Positions 40,856 to 50,392 of a stretch of 64,000 nt of DNA are shown piece by piece (the stretch's first letter is position 1; the number at the start of each line of letters is the position of its first letter). The notes below the pieces were generated by a model that saw only the letters and a list, made by a program, of their open reading frames with translations, did no database searches and was not told the DNA's origin. The stretch is from positions 1 to 64,000 of the forward strand of contig QWII01000021.1 in assembly GCA_021405325.1 (NCBI GenBank), given 5' to 3'. A program made the translations under genes and the position numbers. This DNA is from Caldilinea sp. CFX5 (GTDB lineage: Bacteria > Chloroflexota > Anaerolineae > Caldilineales > Caldilineaceae).

Positions 40856-42901
40856 TCATTCCTCCAAATTCAGCCACCGCATCTCTTCCACCGTCAACTG
40901 CACATTGAGCGCCGGCAACACTTCCCGCAACTCATCAATCGACTGCGGCCCGATCAGCGCGAAGATCGGGAAAGGCTGACAAAGCACATAGGCCAGTGCA
41001 ATCTGCGCGGCCGTGACTCCCTTCTGGCTTGCCAGTTCTTGTGCGCGATCCAGCCGTTGCCAGTTGCCCTCGTTGAACCAGGTGCGCACAATCGGCGCGA
41101 TGGCGGAGATAGTGCGGTCGGCGGGTTTGTAGCGACCGGTGAAGAAGCCGGTGGCCTGGCTGCTCCAACTGAAGAGCGGAAATTGCTGGGCAGCATACCA
41201 GGCGCGCGACCGGGCATCCGACGCCGTCAAACAGGCTGGCCACATGGGTTCATTCCACTCAGCCAGCGAGAGGTTGGGGCTGCTGGCGGCAAAACCGACC
41301 AGACCATGTTCCCGTGCATAGGCGTTGGCGGCCGCGATCCGCTCGATGCTCCAGTTGGAGCCGCCATAGGCCCGAATGCGCCCGGCGCGCAGATGCTCAT
41401 TGAGACAATCGACCAGTTCGCCCACTGGCACACCGGGGTTGTCGCTGTGCATCATGTAGATGTCCACATAGTCGAGTTGCATCTTTTCCAGCGTTTCGGC
41501 CAGTTGGGCGTTGATGCCGGCGGGGGTGCAGTTGACATCGCGGGCGCCCTTGGCCAGAATCACCAACTCTTCCCGCACCCCGCGCAGTTTGATCCACTGG
41601 CCGACACACTCTTCGCTGCGGTAGACATGGGCGGTGTCAAAGCAGTTGCCCCCCATCTCATAGAAATAGTCGAGCAGCGAACAGGCCAGCGGCAACCGAT
41701 CGGCCTTGAAGATCATTGTCCCCATGACGAGGCGGGAGATAGGTTTCTCTACTCCCGGCACATAACCGTACTGCATGGGGTGATCGGCTTTGCGCTGCAA
41801 GGGTCGGCCAACGGTTGGCAGGGTGAGGGCGGCATATTTCTCATTGCCAAAGACCAATCCCAGTTCCCGCCGCCAGGCATCAAGGGTCAACATGTTGCCC
41901 AGGCTGTCGGCCCAGGACATGGCGGGCGCTTGGCGATCCGCGAGGTGGTGGGCTACGGTGTCGGCTTCGATGGCGTAGAGCGGTTTGGCGCTTTGTACAG
42001 CAACTTCTTGGGGTTCGGCTTTGCCATCTTGGTAGAGCAAAATGCCCACCCCTTCCGACCCTTTGTAACGGTCGGTGTCGGGCAGCCAGGGATTGCGTAG
42101 CACCAGATGGCCGGTTGAACCCCAAACCTTGACTTCGTTTTCCAGGCGCACTTGCAACCCGCAAGCAATTTCCGCCACCAGATCGCCGGGGAATTTGAGC
42201 ATGGCGGTCGCCCACTCGTCCACGCCACTTTCTGCGCCGATGTGACCGTAGGTGCGCAGCGCCATCTCGTTGCGATAGCCGTCACTCTCAATGATCGGGT
42301 TGGCAAAGGGTTGACCGAGCGCCGCACCGGCAATCAGCCGCACCATCGACACCGGGTAGCAACCCACATCCATAATCCCACCGCCGGCCCAAGCGTTCTG
42401 CAAGCGGATGTCAGCATTGTGGCCGCCCATGTTATAGCCAAAAGATGCCTGGATCAGCCGCACCTGTCCAATCGCGCCGCTGCGGATGAGTTCTTGCAAT
42501 TTGGCGATCTGCGGGTGGCAGCGGTACATAAAGGCTTCCATGAGAAAGACATCGTTGGCACGCGCCGCCTCAATCACCGTCATCGCTTCCGGGTAGTTGG
42601 TGGTCAACGGCTTTTCGCAGAGGGTGTGTTTGCCTGCCTCCGCACAGCGGATTGCCCACTGGGCGTGTAGATGATTGGGTAGCGAAATGTAAATCGCTTC
42701 TACATCAGCATCGGCAAGTAACGCTTCGTAGCTGCCGTAGGCGCGGGCAATGCCGGTTTCCTTGGCAAATTGATCGGCTGCCGCTTGCGTGCGGCTGCCC
42801 ACGGCCAGCAACTGACCGGTTTCCGATTGCGGAAGTTCCTGCGCAAAGCGGCGGGCGATGCGACCTGTGCCTAAAATGCCCCAAGAGAGTGTTTTCTTCA
42901 T
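40856..42901 (-). CDS. Fusion: Gfo/Idh/MocA oxidoreductase plus aldo/keto reductase
   Basis: A 681-residue two-enzyme protein. Residues 1-340 are a Gfo/Idh/MocA NAD(P)-dependent sugar dehydrogenase (WGILGTGRIARRFAQ, NHLHAQWAIRCAEAGKHTLCEKP with the catalytic Lys, and GGIMDVGCYPVSM). After a linker, residues about 375-680 form an aldo/keto reductase barrel: LVMGTMIF, Asp-Tyr in CFDTAHVYRSEE, Lys in LAKGARDV, His in YVDIYMMHSDNP. Both parts keep their key residues. Such a fusion could carry out a linked oxidation and reduction of one sugar with shared cofactor. It ends the LacI-controlled transport operon on the minus strand. Confidence 0.92.
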   Translation of the reverse strand: MKKTLSWGILGTGRIARRFAQELPQSETGQLLAVGSRTQAAADQFAKETGIARAYGSYEALLADADVEAIYISLPNHLHAQWAIRCAEAGKHTLCEKPLTTNYPEAMTVIEAARANDVFLMEAFMYRCHPQIAKLQELIRSGAIGQVRLIQASFGYNMGGHNADIRLQNAWAGGGIMDVGCYPVSMVRLIAGAALGQPFANPIIESDGYRNEMALRTYGHIGAESGVDEWATAMLKFPGDLVAEIACGLQVRLENEVKVWGSTGHLVLRNPWLPDTDRYKGSEGVGILLYQDGKAEPQEVAVQSAKPLYAIEADTVAHHLADRQAPAMSWADSLGNMLTLDAWRRELGLVFGNEKYAALTLPTVGRPLQRKADHPMQYGYVPGVEKPISRLVMGTMIFKADRLPLACSLLDYFYEMGGNCFDTAHVYRSEECVGQWIKLRGVREELVILAKGARDVNCTPAGINAQLAETLEKMQLDYVDIYMMHSDNPGVPVGELVDCLNEHLRAGRIRAYGGSNWSIERIAAANAYAREHGLVGFAASSPNLSLAEWNEPMWPACLTASDARSRAWYAAQQFPLFSWSSQATGFFTGRYKPADRTISAIAPIVRTWFNEGNWQRLDRAQELASQKGVTAAQIALAYVLCQPFPIFALIGPQSIDELREVLPALNVQLTVEEMRWLNLEE

Positions 42902-42941
42902 AAAATCTCACAATTCTAGTTTACATAGTTGTGGCTCTATA

Positions 42942-43823
42942 TTACCCCTTCAACCCCGTCATCGTCAACGCATCGACAAACTGACGTTGCACGGCGAGGT
43001 AGAGCAGCAAGATGGGCAACGCCACCACTGTTGCTGCCGCCATGATTGCATCCCAGCGTTGGTCGGCAAAGGCGTGATAACGGGACAAGGCAATCGGCAG
43101 GGTCGTCATCTCATCGCTGCGAATGACCAGGAAGGGCCAGAGAAAGGCGTTCCACGACCAGTAGAAGTTGATCACCACGGCGGTCAACAACATCGGCTTG
43201 GCAATCGGGTAGGCGATGCGAAAGAGAATTTGCAGGTGATTAGCGCCGTCGATCACCGCGGCGTCGACATAATCATCGGGGAAGGTGAGAAACGCCTGCC
43301 GACAGAGGTAGATGGTAAAGGGGGTGATGGCATAGGGCAAAATCACGCCGGCGAAGGTGTCGATCAGGCCGAGGCGATCCACCTGGAGGAAGAGTGGGAT
43401 CATCAAAATCTGCTGTGGCAGGATCATCAGCGCCAGCACCAGAAAGAAAAGCACACGCTTAAAGGGAAAGCGCAGCTTGGCCAGCGCATAGCCCACCCAC
43501 GACGAGAAAAAAACATTGATCGCCACCCCCAGCACCGAGACCACCACGCTGTTTAAGAGCGACCGCGGCACATCCATCGTCTCCCAGACATAGCGGTAGG
43601 CATTGAGCGAAGGCTCTGGCGCCCAAAGAGTCGGCGGGTAGGAGAAGATCGTATATGCCGGCTTGAGCGACGTGTTCACCATCCAGTAGAAGGGGAAGAG
43701 CGAGATGAGCGCGCCCAAGATGAGAATGCCATAGAGCGTAACGGTTTGTAAAAGTGACGAAAATTGCCCCTGGTGGCGCTGGGTGCGCGTCGGCAAGCGT
43801 TGTGACAAGGTTGATCCGGCCAT
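42942..43823 (-). CDS. Sugar ABC transporter permease, MalG type
   Basis: A 293-residue MalG-class permease. First span near VTLYGILILGALISLFPFYWM, loop YPPTLWAPEPSLNAYRY, EAA loop VDAAVIDGANHLQIL and the usual C-terminus FVDALTMTGLKG. AAGGAG precedes the ATG, 15 bases after the MalF-type stop. It operates with the MalF-type partner and the binding protein upstream; no ATPase gene is present. Confidence 0.94.
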   Translation of the reverse strand: MAGSTLSQRLPTRTQRHQGQFSSLLQTVTLYGILILGALISLFPFYWMVNTSLKPAYTIFSYPPTLWAPEPSLNAYRYVWETMDVPRSLLNSVVVSVLGVAINVFFSSWVGYALAKLRFPFKRVLFFLVLALMILPQQILMIPLFLQVDRLGLIDTFAGVILPYAITPFTIYLCRQAFLTFPDDYVDAAVIDGANHLQILFRIAYPIAKPMLLTAVVINFYWSWNAFLWPFLVIRSDEMTTLPIALSRYHAFADQRWDAIMAAATVVALPILLLYLAVQRQFVDALTMTGLKG

Positions 43824-43838
43824 CTGATGCGCTCCTTT

Positions 43839-44783
43839 CTACCAACTGCTTCGTTCTAACAACCGCCGCTGGACAAAGGTCAGGACGAGAATGATGATCG
43901 TCGAAGTAACGCCGATGGCGTTGGCATAACCCAAGCGGCTCCAGATAAAGCCTTCGCGGTAGAGATGGAGCAGGGTTGTCAAACTGCTCCCGCGCGGGCC
44001 GCCTTCGGTCATCAACAACGGTTCAGTAAAAATATTCAGCCCCCAGAGCGTCCCCATGACCACGGAGAAGACGACGACCGGGTTGAGCAAGGGCAGTTTG
44101 ATATGGCGAATCATCTGCCAACGACTGACGCCATCGACTTCGGCCGCGTCCAGTACATCTTTGGAGAGACCCTGTAAGCCGGCCAGGAAGAACATAGCAT
44201 ACAAGCCGACATCGTTCCAGACCTTCATGAGGGCAATCGAGGGCATAGAAAAGCGTTCACTGGTCAACCACGGCACTTGTGGGATGCCGAGAAAACTGAG
44301 CAGGTAGTTGATGATCCCGCTGTTGGTGGCATACATCCACTGCCAGACAATCGCCATCACCACCACCGGCACAATTACCGGCAAGATGTAGATGCCGCGA
44401 AAAAAGGCGCGCCCGCGCACTTTCGAACTATTGAGCAACAGCGCGACAAAAAAGCCACCGGCAATCGAGGCCGGCACCTGAATCAGAATATAGACAAACG
44501 AATTGCGCAGCGCCTTAAAGAAATCAGCATCGCTCCATAAGTTGATATAGTTGTCAAAGCCGATGTAGGTCATCGTATCTTTGAGGATGTCCCACTCGGC
44601 CACGCTGCCATAGAGCGCGATATAGAGGGGGTAGAGGGTGAAGACCGCCAGTTGTAGGAGCCAGGGCGCGACCAACAAAACAGCAATCTTATCCCACTTG
44701 CCCCACCGGCGCATCCGTCGTGTTACGCCCAAGCGCCGGCGCGTACCGCCAACCTGCGGCATCTCAGTTCCAGTTGCTTGCAT
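43839..44783 (-). CDS. Sugar ABC transporter permease, MalF type
   Basis: A 314-residue MalF-class permease with a basic N-terminus (RRRLGVTRRMRRWGKW) and six spans beginning IAVLLVAPWLLQLAVFTLYPL. The EAA loop is LDAAEVDGVSRWQMI. AGGAAGGG precedes the ATG. A hairpin (44801-44844) separates it from the binding-protein gene upstream, which usually lowers permease expression relative to the binding protein. Confidence 0.94.
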   Translation of the reverse strand: MQATGTEMPQVGGTRRRLGVTRRMRRWGKWDKIAVLLVAPWLLQLAVFTLYPLYIALYGSVAEWDILKDTMTYIGFDNYINLWSDADFFKALRNSFVYILIQVPASIAGGFFVALLLNSSKVRGRAFFRGIYILPVIVPVVVMAIVWQWMYATNSGIINYLLSFLGIPQVPWLTSERFSMPSIALMKVWNDVGLYAMFFLAGLQGLSKDVLDAAEVDGVSRWQMIRHIKLPLLNPVVVFSVVMGTLWGLNIFTEPLLMTEGGPRGSSLTTLLHLYREGFIWSRLGYANAIGVTSTIIILVLTFVQRRLLERSSW

Positions 44784-44800
44784 GATGACCCGCCCTTCCT

Positions 44801-44844
44801 CATCATAGGGGCACGACCTATCGTGTTATCGTGCCCCTATGATG
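44801..44844 (-). terminator. Intra-operon hairpin between binding protein and permeases
   Basis: 16-bp perfect arms CATCATAGGGGCACGA (44801-44816) and complement (44829-44844). There is no T-tract, so it more likely protects the upstream mRNA than terminates. Confidence 0.7.
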
Positions 44845-44849
44845 ATAGC

Positions 44850-46253
44850 CTACTGCTTGGCCAACAGATCGTTCACTTCGGTTTCGGCATCGGCCAGCGC
44901 CTGGTCGGGCGTCTTGGCGTCAAAGATCATATCGACATAGGATTTGGTGAGAACGCCCATGATCTCGCTGCCGAGGGTGGTGTTCATATCGTAGATGTAG
45001 GAGTTCTCGGCAAAGGTCGCATACTTTTCCCCTGCCGGTAAGCCTTGGAGAACTTGCGTAAAGAGCGGGTTGGTGAGCACATCCTTGGTCGGCGGCAGAT
45101 CGCCAGTGATGGCAAAGTCGGCGGCCAGTTGCTCATCGGAGAGGAGATATTTCATAAACTCCCAGGCGGCGCGATTGACCTGATCCGCTGCACCCCCTTC
45201 GAGCGCTTGTTCACGCATAATGGCGAAGTTGCGCACAAAGTTATAGGTGGGAAAGCCTTCCACGGTGGAATCATCGGGTTTCGGAATGGGGCCGACAAGC
45301 AATTCAAAGCCTTCCGGCGCTTCCCGCTTGACTGTCCCCATTAAGCCCGCGCCGCTTAGGGTAGCCGCCACCTGGCCGGAGAGGAAGGGGTTGCCTTCGA
45401 GCGTTTCGGTCAGGTTGTACTTCTCGGCGAAGAGGGTGTGGATCAACTCGTAGGATTGCAGCGCTTCTGGGGTGTTGAAGATCGCCTTGGCGCCGTCTTC
45501 GCTCACCAGTTGGTTGGTGCCGGTGGCGGCAATGTAGAACGCATAGGCTTGGAATTGCCAGCGCCACCACTCTTCCTGTGTCCAGAGGTTGGTGAACCAA
45601 TGGGTGTCATCGGTGAGCGCCTTGGCCCATTCGAGATACTGGCTGTAGGTCTCCGGCAGCTTTTCCGGGTCGAGGCCAGCCTCGCGCACCCGTTGCCCGT
45701 TGTAGAACATGACGCGCGGCCCCGAATACCAGGAAATGCTGTAGACGTTGCCATCCTTCCAGGTGTAATTGAGCTTCGGGTTCATCTTGTCCATCACTTC
45801 CTGGAAGCCGGGTAGATCCTGCAACGGCAGCAAGAGATCGCGGCTGAAATACCAGGTGTCTTCCATATTGACCGACTGATGGACATGGGAGTTGGTGCCG
45901 GCCTTGATAAAGGCGACCAGCATCTCGTTATCGACGGCGTCGGGGGCGGTGCTGCCTTCGATCTGGATGTTGGGGTGCATGGCCTCAAAGGCGGCTTCCT
46001 GCTGCTTGCCCAGTTCAATGCGTTCCGGCGTCTCGAAATACCAGTAGCGCAAGGTGGTTTGGGGCAATTTGGCAACATCGGGTTCGGTGAGCCAGGCAGC
46101 TTCGGACGAAGCGGGGGCATCGCCGGCCGCCGGTTGACCCCCTGGCGCGGCCGGGACACAGGCGGCCAGCAAGGCGCTAGCGGAGATGATAGTGGTGCCG
46201 GCCATAAAGTGGCGGCGACTCAAACGATACGGGTTCTGCGGATTGGCTGACAT
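44850..46253 (-). CDS. Sugar ABC transporter solute-binding protein with Tat-type lipoprotein signal
   Basis: A 467-residue family-1 binding protein. The leader SRRHFMAGTTIISASALLAAC has a twin-arginine motif and a lipobox with Cys32, so it may be exported folded and lipid-anchored. The mature part shows LRYWYFETPERIELGKQQEAAFEAMHPNIQIEG and ends FDAKTPDQALADAETEVNDLL. AAAGGAG precedes the ATG. It is the first structural gene after the LacI regulator on this strand. Substrate unknown, but the fusion oxidoreductase in the same operon points to a monosaccharide or polyol. Confidence 0.93.
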   Translation of the reverse strand: MSANPQNPYRLSRRHFMAGTTIISASALLAACVPAAPGGQPAAGDAPASSEAAWLTEPDVAKLPQTTLRYWYFETPERIELGKQQEAAFEAMHPNIQIEGSTAPDAVDNEMLVAFIKAGTNSHVHQSVNMEDTWYFSRDLLLPLQDLPGFQEVMDKMNPKLNYTWKDGNVYSISWYSGPRVMFYNGQRVREAGLDPEKLPETYSQYLEWAKALTDDTHWFTNLWTQEEWWRWQFQAYAFYIAATGTNQLVSEDGAKAIFNTPEALQSYELIHTLFAEKYNLTETLEGNPFLSGQVAATLSGAGLMGTVKREAPEGFELLVGPIPKPDDSTVEGFPTYNFVRNFAIMREQALEGGAADQVNRAAWEFMKYLLSDEQLAADFAITGDLPPTKDVLTNPLFTQVLQGLPAGEKYATFAENSYIYDMNTTLGSEIMGVLTKSYVDMIFDAKTPDQALADAETEVNDLLAKQ

Positions 46254-46390
46254 AGACTCTCCTTTGGTCTGGTTGCCATGCGTAGGGCGACAACATACAC
46301 AAAAACGGCCACATGAATGCGAACGACAAAGAAGAAAACGTCTATGCGGCAGTGGGTCAATCAGTTCCTGCCACGAACAAGGTAAGCATT

Positions 46391-46456
46391 AACCGCAGAG
46401 GCGCAGAGGGCGCAAAGAAATCAAAAAACCTTTGCGTTCTTTGCGTCTTTGCGGTT
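46391..46456. repeat. Inverted repeat, AACCGCAAAGACGC family
   Basis: Arms 46391-46417 and 46430-46456 (AACCGCAGAGGCGCAGAGGG...) pair with several mismatches. A close relative is at 51777-51848. It separates the LacI gene from the binding-protein gene. Confidence 0.8.
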
Positions 46457-46479
46457 GCTTATCGCTTGCGCACCCAGAA

Positions 46480-47493
46480 CTAATCGGCCACACAGCCACA
46501 TGAACGACGGATCACCAATTCATTTTCTACCCCGATAAAGACGGCCGGTTCCGGGCCGTTTTGCAGCAGATCGAGCAGGCGACGAGCGGCCAGTTTCCCC
46601 ATCTGCTGTTTGTGAATATAGACGGTAGTCAACGGCGGGTCGGTGGTCTCCGCCCAGGGAATGTTGTCAAAGCCAATCAACGCCAGGTCGTTGGGCACGG
46701 AGCGACCGGCTTCTTTCGCGGCTTGCAGTGCGCCAATCGCCATCGGGTCGTTGGAGGCGAAAACAGCGGTAACGGTAGGATGCTGCGCCAGTAACTCTTG
46801 TAGCGCAGCATAGCCATTGGCAATACGCAATCCTGACTGATAGATAATGGTGTGGGCCAAGTTATGCTCTTGCAGCGCTTCCAAATAGCCTCGCGTTCGC
46901 TCTTGCACCGGTGACCAATCCGTCGGTCCGCTCAGGAAAGCAATTTGCTGATGACCATGTTCAATCAGATGTTTGGTCGCCCGGTAGCCCCCCTCGCGAT
47001 TTTTCGATGCCACCGCATCAACTGCCACATTGGGGAGCATATTCCCCACCAACACCGTCGGCAACCCCAACGCCAGCAGCCGCATCATCATTCGCCCCGA
47101 CAGCTCCGGGCCGGCGATGATCAGCCCGTCCAAGCGCCGGCTGTCCAACCCTGGGGGGAGCGTGTTGTCGCGGTGAGTATCTTCGTCAATGGTAATGGCG
47201 ACAAGGTGGTAGCCTTGCTTTTCCAACTCCAACTCAACGCCCATCATGATTCGATCATAAAAGGGGTTATCGACACGGATCAGTTGGCGGCGAATGACAA
47301 AAGCGACGGCATATGCTTTGGCCGTTGCCAGTTGCTGGGCGACGGGGTTGGGCTGATAGTGCAATTCGCCGGCCAATTCCAACACTTTGCGGCGCATTTC
47401 CGCCGAAACGCCAGCCTTGCCGTTGAGCGCGCGCGAAACAGTGGCTGAGGAGACATTGAGGGTTTTGGCAATTTCCTGTAACGTAAGCGCCAT
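46480..47493 (-). CDS. LacI-family transcriptional regulator
   Basis: A 337-residue regulator. N-terminal helix-turn-helix LTLQEIAKTLNVSSATVSRALNGKAGV (residues 3-29), hinge YQPNPVAQQLAT, then a sugar-binding effector domain with AVFASNDPMAIGALQAA, LALIGFDNIPWAE and TTVYIHKQQMG; it ends CGCVAD with two cysteines, frequent in this branch. The ATG at 47493 is preferred over a TTG three codons earlier. It is upstream of and co-directional with the transport operon and divergent from the GntR gene, so it may act on the shared 240-base region. Confidence 0.95.
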   Translation of the reverse strand: MALTLQEIAKTLNVSSATVSRALNGKAGVSAEMRRKVLELAGELHYQPNPVAQQLATAKAYAVAFVIRRQLIRVDNPFYDRIMMGVELELEKQGYHLVAITIDEDTHRDNTLPPGLDSRRLDGLIIAGPELSGRMMMRLLALGLPTVLVGNMLPNVAVDAVASKNREGGYRATKHLIEHGHQQIAFLSGPTDWSPVQERTRGYLEALQEHNLAHTIIYQSGLRIANGYAALQELLAQHPTVTAVFASNDPMAIGALQAAKEAGRSVPNDLALIGFDNIPWAETTDPPLTTVYIHKQQMGKLAARRLLDLLQNGPEPAVFIGVENELVIRRSCGCVAD

Positions 47494-47641
47494 ATGACCC
47501 AACCTGATGAGCGTCTAGGAAAGCACAAATTGTATGGGTTGATCGTAACGGGAAGCAAAAGCAACGTAAGGGCTTGCGTAGATGTTACCTAAGGTTACGC
47601 AAAAAGTCAAGCGTCAATTTGGTGCGCCGTAGGAAAATAAG

Positions 47642-47687
47642 TTGACAACACAAATAATTCTGTTACAATTGGTCAGACCACTGACCA
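47642..47687 (+). promoter_or_regulatory. Promoter and FadR-type operator of the GntR gene
   Basis: TTGACA (47642-47647), 16 bases, TACAAT (47664-47669). Immediately after the -10 box lies TGGTCAGACCA (47670-47680), close to the TGGTCTGACCA core of FadR-subfamily operators; a wider dyad TGGTCA-N6-TGACCA spans 47670-47687. A repressor there would block initiation, suggesting autoregulation. Confidence 0.75.
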
Positions 47688-47732
47688 TTTTTCAAAAATT
47701 CGCTATTGTGAGTTTGTGACCGGAGTCCTTTT

Positions 47733-48461
47733 GTGAGCGGTTCTCTGACTTTTACCCCCATTCCGCGCGTCAATATCAAAGAGCAGGCGCTTGAGCAATT
47801 GAAGCAGTACATCGGCTCTGGCAGTGTGCAGGTTGGGGAACGATTGCCTTCGGAACGGGAACTGGCCGAGCGGCTGGGCATTGCGCGCACCAGTGTGCGC
47901 GAAGCGCTCAAAATTTTGGAATCGGTGGGGCTGGTCGAGTCGCGTGTTGGTGACGGCACCTATATCACGGCGCAAATCGGCGCAACGATTGGACGCACCA
48001 TCGGTCTAGGCTTGATGAGTTGGGGCGGGACGATCATGGAGATCATGCAAGCCCGCACCATGATCGAGGCCGAAGCCGCCCGTGTCGCCGCCGACCAGGC
48101 TACGGACGAGGATTTGCAAGCGTTGTCCGCCCTGCTGACGCAGATGGAGAAGGCCGCCACCTTTCATGACTATCTCACCGCCGACATGAACTTTCACCGG
48201 CGGATCGGGCAGGCGACGCAGAACACAATTGTTGCCTATATTATCAACAACCTGATTGATCTGCTGGAAGAAGCCATGCGCCAGTCACATGGGGTGGATC
48301 TGCCGGCAATGTCAGAAGGCAACGCCACCCATCGCGAAATTTATCTGGCGCTCAAAGATCGTGCGCCCGCTACGGCGAACGATGCCATGCGACGGCATCT
48401 GGAATTTTCCGTCGAATTGTGGCAAGCGGTGATTGCTTTGGGCGCTGCCACCCAACCATAG
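47733..48461 (+). CDS. GntR-family regulator, FadR/FCD subfamily
   Basis: A 242-residue regulator. The winged helix-turn-helix is at residues 10-80 (ALEQLKQYIGSGSVQVGERL, LAERLGIARTSVREALKILESVGLVESR) and the C-terminal all-helical FCD effector domain holds the metal/effector residues in DLQALSALLTQME, DMNFHRRIGQAT and NATHREIYLALKDRAP. Effectors of this class are organic acids or sugar acids. The start is GTG with GGAG upstream. It precedes, and is likely to control, the co-directional transport and catabolic genes to 56.1 kb. Confidence 0.95.
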   Translation: MSGSLTFTPIPRVNIKEQALEQLKQYIGSGSVQVGERLPSERELAERLGIARTSVREALKILESVGLVESRVGDGTYITAQIGATIGRTIGLGLMSWGGTIMEIMQARTMIEAEAARVAADQATDEDLQALSALLTQMEKAATFHDYLTADMNFHRRIGQATQNTIVAYIINNLIDLLEEAMRQSHGVDLPAMSEGNATHREIYLALKDRAPATANDAMRRHLEFSVELWQAVIALGAATQP

Positions 48462-48490
48462 CCGAGGACCTAATCCAGAGGAACTGTTTT

Positions 48491-49384
48491 ATGCACCTTT
48501 CCTTGCAACGCCGTGAGGCGCTTTGGTTTTATCTACTCATTTCACCCTTTCTCATCGGTTTTCTGCTCTTTACCGCTGGTCCGCTGCTGGCGTCGCTCTA
48601 TTTGAGCTTCACCAACTATGATCTGGTCTCGGCACCGAGTTGGTTGGGCCCGGCCAACTATAGCAAGTTACTGACTGATACCTTCTTCTGGAAATCCTTG
48701 CAGGTGACGACCGTCTATACCTTGCTGAGTGTTGCGCCGGGGTTGATCTTCAGCTTGGGGTTGGCGTTGCTGCTCAACCAGCGGGTGCCGGGGTTGCGGA
48801 TCTTTCGCACCTTCTTCTACTTGCCCACGGTCGTCTCTGGTGTGGCGCTGGCGGCGCTCTGGCGTTGGATCTTTAACGCCGATTTTGGCATGTTGAACTA
48901 TGCGCTCTGGCAGCTTTTTGGCATCAAAGGCCCGCTCTGGTTGACCAGCGAAAGCTGGGTGCTACCCTCGTTGAGCCTCATTGCCCTCTGGGGCGTCGGC
49001 GGGACGATGGTGATCTTTCTCGCCGGGCTACAAGGCATCCCCACCGAGTTGTATGAAGCTGCCGAACTGGATGGCGCTACTGGTTGGCGACGGCTCTGGC
49101 GCATTACCTTGCCGCTGCTTTCGCCGGTCATCTTTTTTAATTTGATCACCAGCATGATCGGCGCGTTTCAGGTTTTCACCACGCCCCAAGTGTTGACCAA
49201 AGGCGGTCCCAACTACGCCTCGCTGGTCTATGTTCTTTATCTCTTTCAGGTCGGTTTCCGCGACTTTCGCATGGGCTATGCCTCGGCGCTGGCCTGGGTA
49301 CTCTTTATCATCGTGTTGGTCTTGACCATTATCGCTTTTCGCTCGTCGGCCTCCTGGGTGCATTACGAAGAAAAAGATTTGTAA
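48491..49384 (+). CDS. Sugar ABC transporter permease, MalF type
   Basis: A 297-residue MalF-class permease, six spans from LWFYLLISPFLIGFLLFTAG to VLFIIVLVLTIIAF. The EAA loop is YEAAELDGATGWRRLW. AGAGGAA precedes the ATG at 48491, 29 bases after the GntR stop, so regulator and transporter appear co-transcribed. Pairs with the next gene. Confidence 0.94.
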   Translation: MHLSLQRREALWFYLLISPFLIGFLLFTAGPLLASLYLSFTNYDLVSAPSWLGPANYSKLLTDTFFWKSLQVTTVYTLLSVAPGLIFSLGLALLLNQRVPGLRIFRTFFYLPTVVSGVALAALWRWIFNADFGMLNYALWQLFGIKGPLWLTSESWVLPSLSLIALWGVGGTMVIFLAGLQGIPTELYEAAELDGATGWRRLWRITLPLLSPVIFFNLITSMIGAFQVFTTPQVLTKGGPNYASLVYVLYLFQVGFRDFRMGYASALAWVLFIIVLVLTIIAFRSSASWVHYEEKDL

Positions 49385-49456
49385 AGAACCAGCGGCTGAG
49401 GCCGCTTCTCGCTGTTAGCAGCCAGTTTCAACTGTGCTATGTTTTGTGAGGTCATC

Positions 49457-50347
49457 ATGGCAGGTGTACGTGAACTAACGTTGACGCCCCAACGCACCGG
49501 CATCCGCTGGGGGCGACGGGCGCAGGACATCCTCTGGCGCACGGTGGTTTTTGCGCTGCTTTGTGTGCTGGTCATCCCCTTTGCCTGGCCGGTCTTCTGG
49601 ATGCTCTCGACTTCGCTCAAGAGCTTGGAGCAGACGTTGCGTTTTCCACCGGAGTGGCTACCCAACCCGGTGCAGTTCAGCAATTACCCCAAGGCATTGA
49701 CCGAGGTTGTGCCGCTCTGGCGCTACTTTCTCAACAATACCTACTATGCCGTCTTGGCGACCTTTGGCGAGGTGCTTTCGTCGGCGCTGGTGGGCTATGG
49801 CTTTGCCAAGTTTCGCGCACCGGGGCGACGGCTCTTTTTTCTGCTGGTGATCAGCACCATTCTGCTGCCCTATCCGGTGGTGATGATCCCGCAATATATT
49901 CTCTTTCACCGGTTGGGTTGGCTCGATACCTACCTGCCGCTGATCGCACCATCGTTCTTTGCGTCGGCCTTTCTCATCTTTCTCTTTCGCCAGTTTATGC
50001 AGGGCATCTCGCCGGAGATCTTGGATGCGGCCCGGATCGACGGCGCTGGCCCGCTGATGGCCTTTGTCCGGATTGTCCTGCCGCTGGCGCGCCCGGTGGT
50101 CTTGGCGGCGTCGATTCTCGCTTTCTCCTATCATTGGAGCAACTATCTGGGGCCGCTGCTCTATATCAATTCGTCGGAAAAGTACACGTTACAAGTTGGC
50201 CTGGTGCATTTTATCGCCCATCGCGGTCAGTCGCACTGGGAGTTGTTGATGGCCGCGTCGGTGATTTCGGTGCTGCCGGTCGCCATCCTCTTTTTTGTAG
50301 CCCAACGGGTTTTCATGCAGGGGGTGGTGATTACGGGGATCAAGTAA
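49457..50347 (+). CDS. Sugar ABC transporter permease, MalG type
   Basis: A 296-residue MalG-class permease. First span VVFALLCVLVIPFAWPVFWML, loop RFPPEWLPNPVQFSNYPKAL, EAA loop LDAARIDGAGPLMAF and C-terminus FMQGVVITGIK. I prefer the ATG at 49457 after GAGGT; an ATG six codons earlier is possible. It completes the channel for the binding protein encoded next. As in the other clusters no ATPase subunit is present. Confidence 0.93.
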   Translation: MAGVRELTLTPQRTGIRWGRRAQDILWRTVVFALLCVLVIPFAWPVFWMLSTSLKSLEQTLRFPPEWLPNPVQFSNYPKALTEVVPLWRYFLNNTYYAVLATFGEVLSSALVGYGFAKFRAPGRRLFFLLVISTILLPYPVVMIPQYILFHRLGWLDTYLPLIAPSFFASAFLIFLFRQFMQGISPEILDAARIDGAGPLMAFVRIVLPLARPVVLAASILAFSYHWSNYLGPLLYINSSEKYTLQVGLVHFIAHRGQSHWELLMAASVISVLPVAILFFVAQRVFMQGVVITGIK

Positions 50348-50392
50348 GCGTTTTTGCGATTGTACCAATCTTTCACAAAGGAGAACCACTTT

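Noticed and set aside
41039..42100. 353-codon plus-strand frame
   Set aside because: Antisense to the Gfo/Idh-aldo/keto reductase fusion, whose catalytic residues are intact on the other strand.
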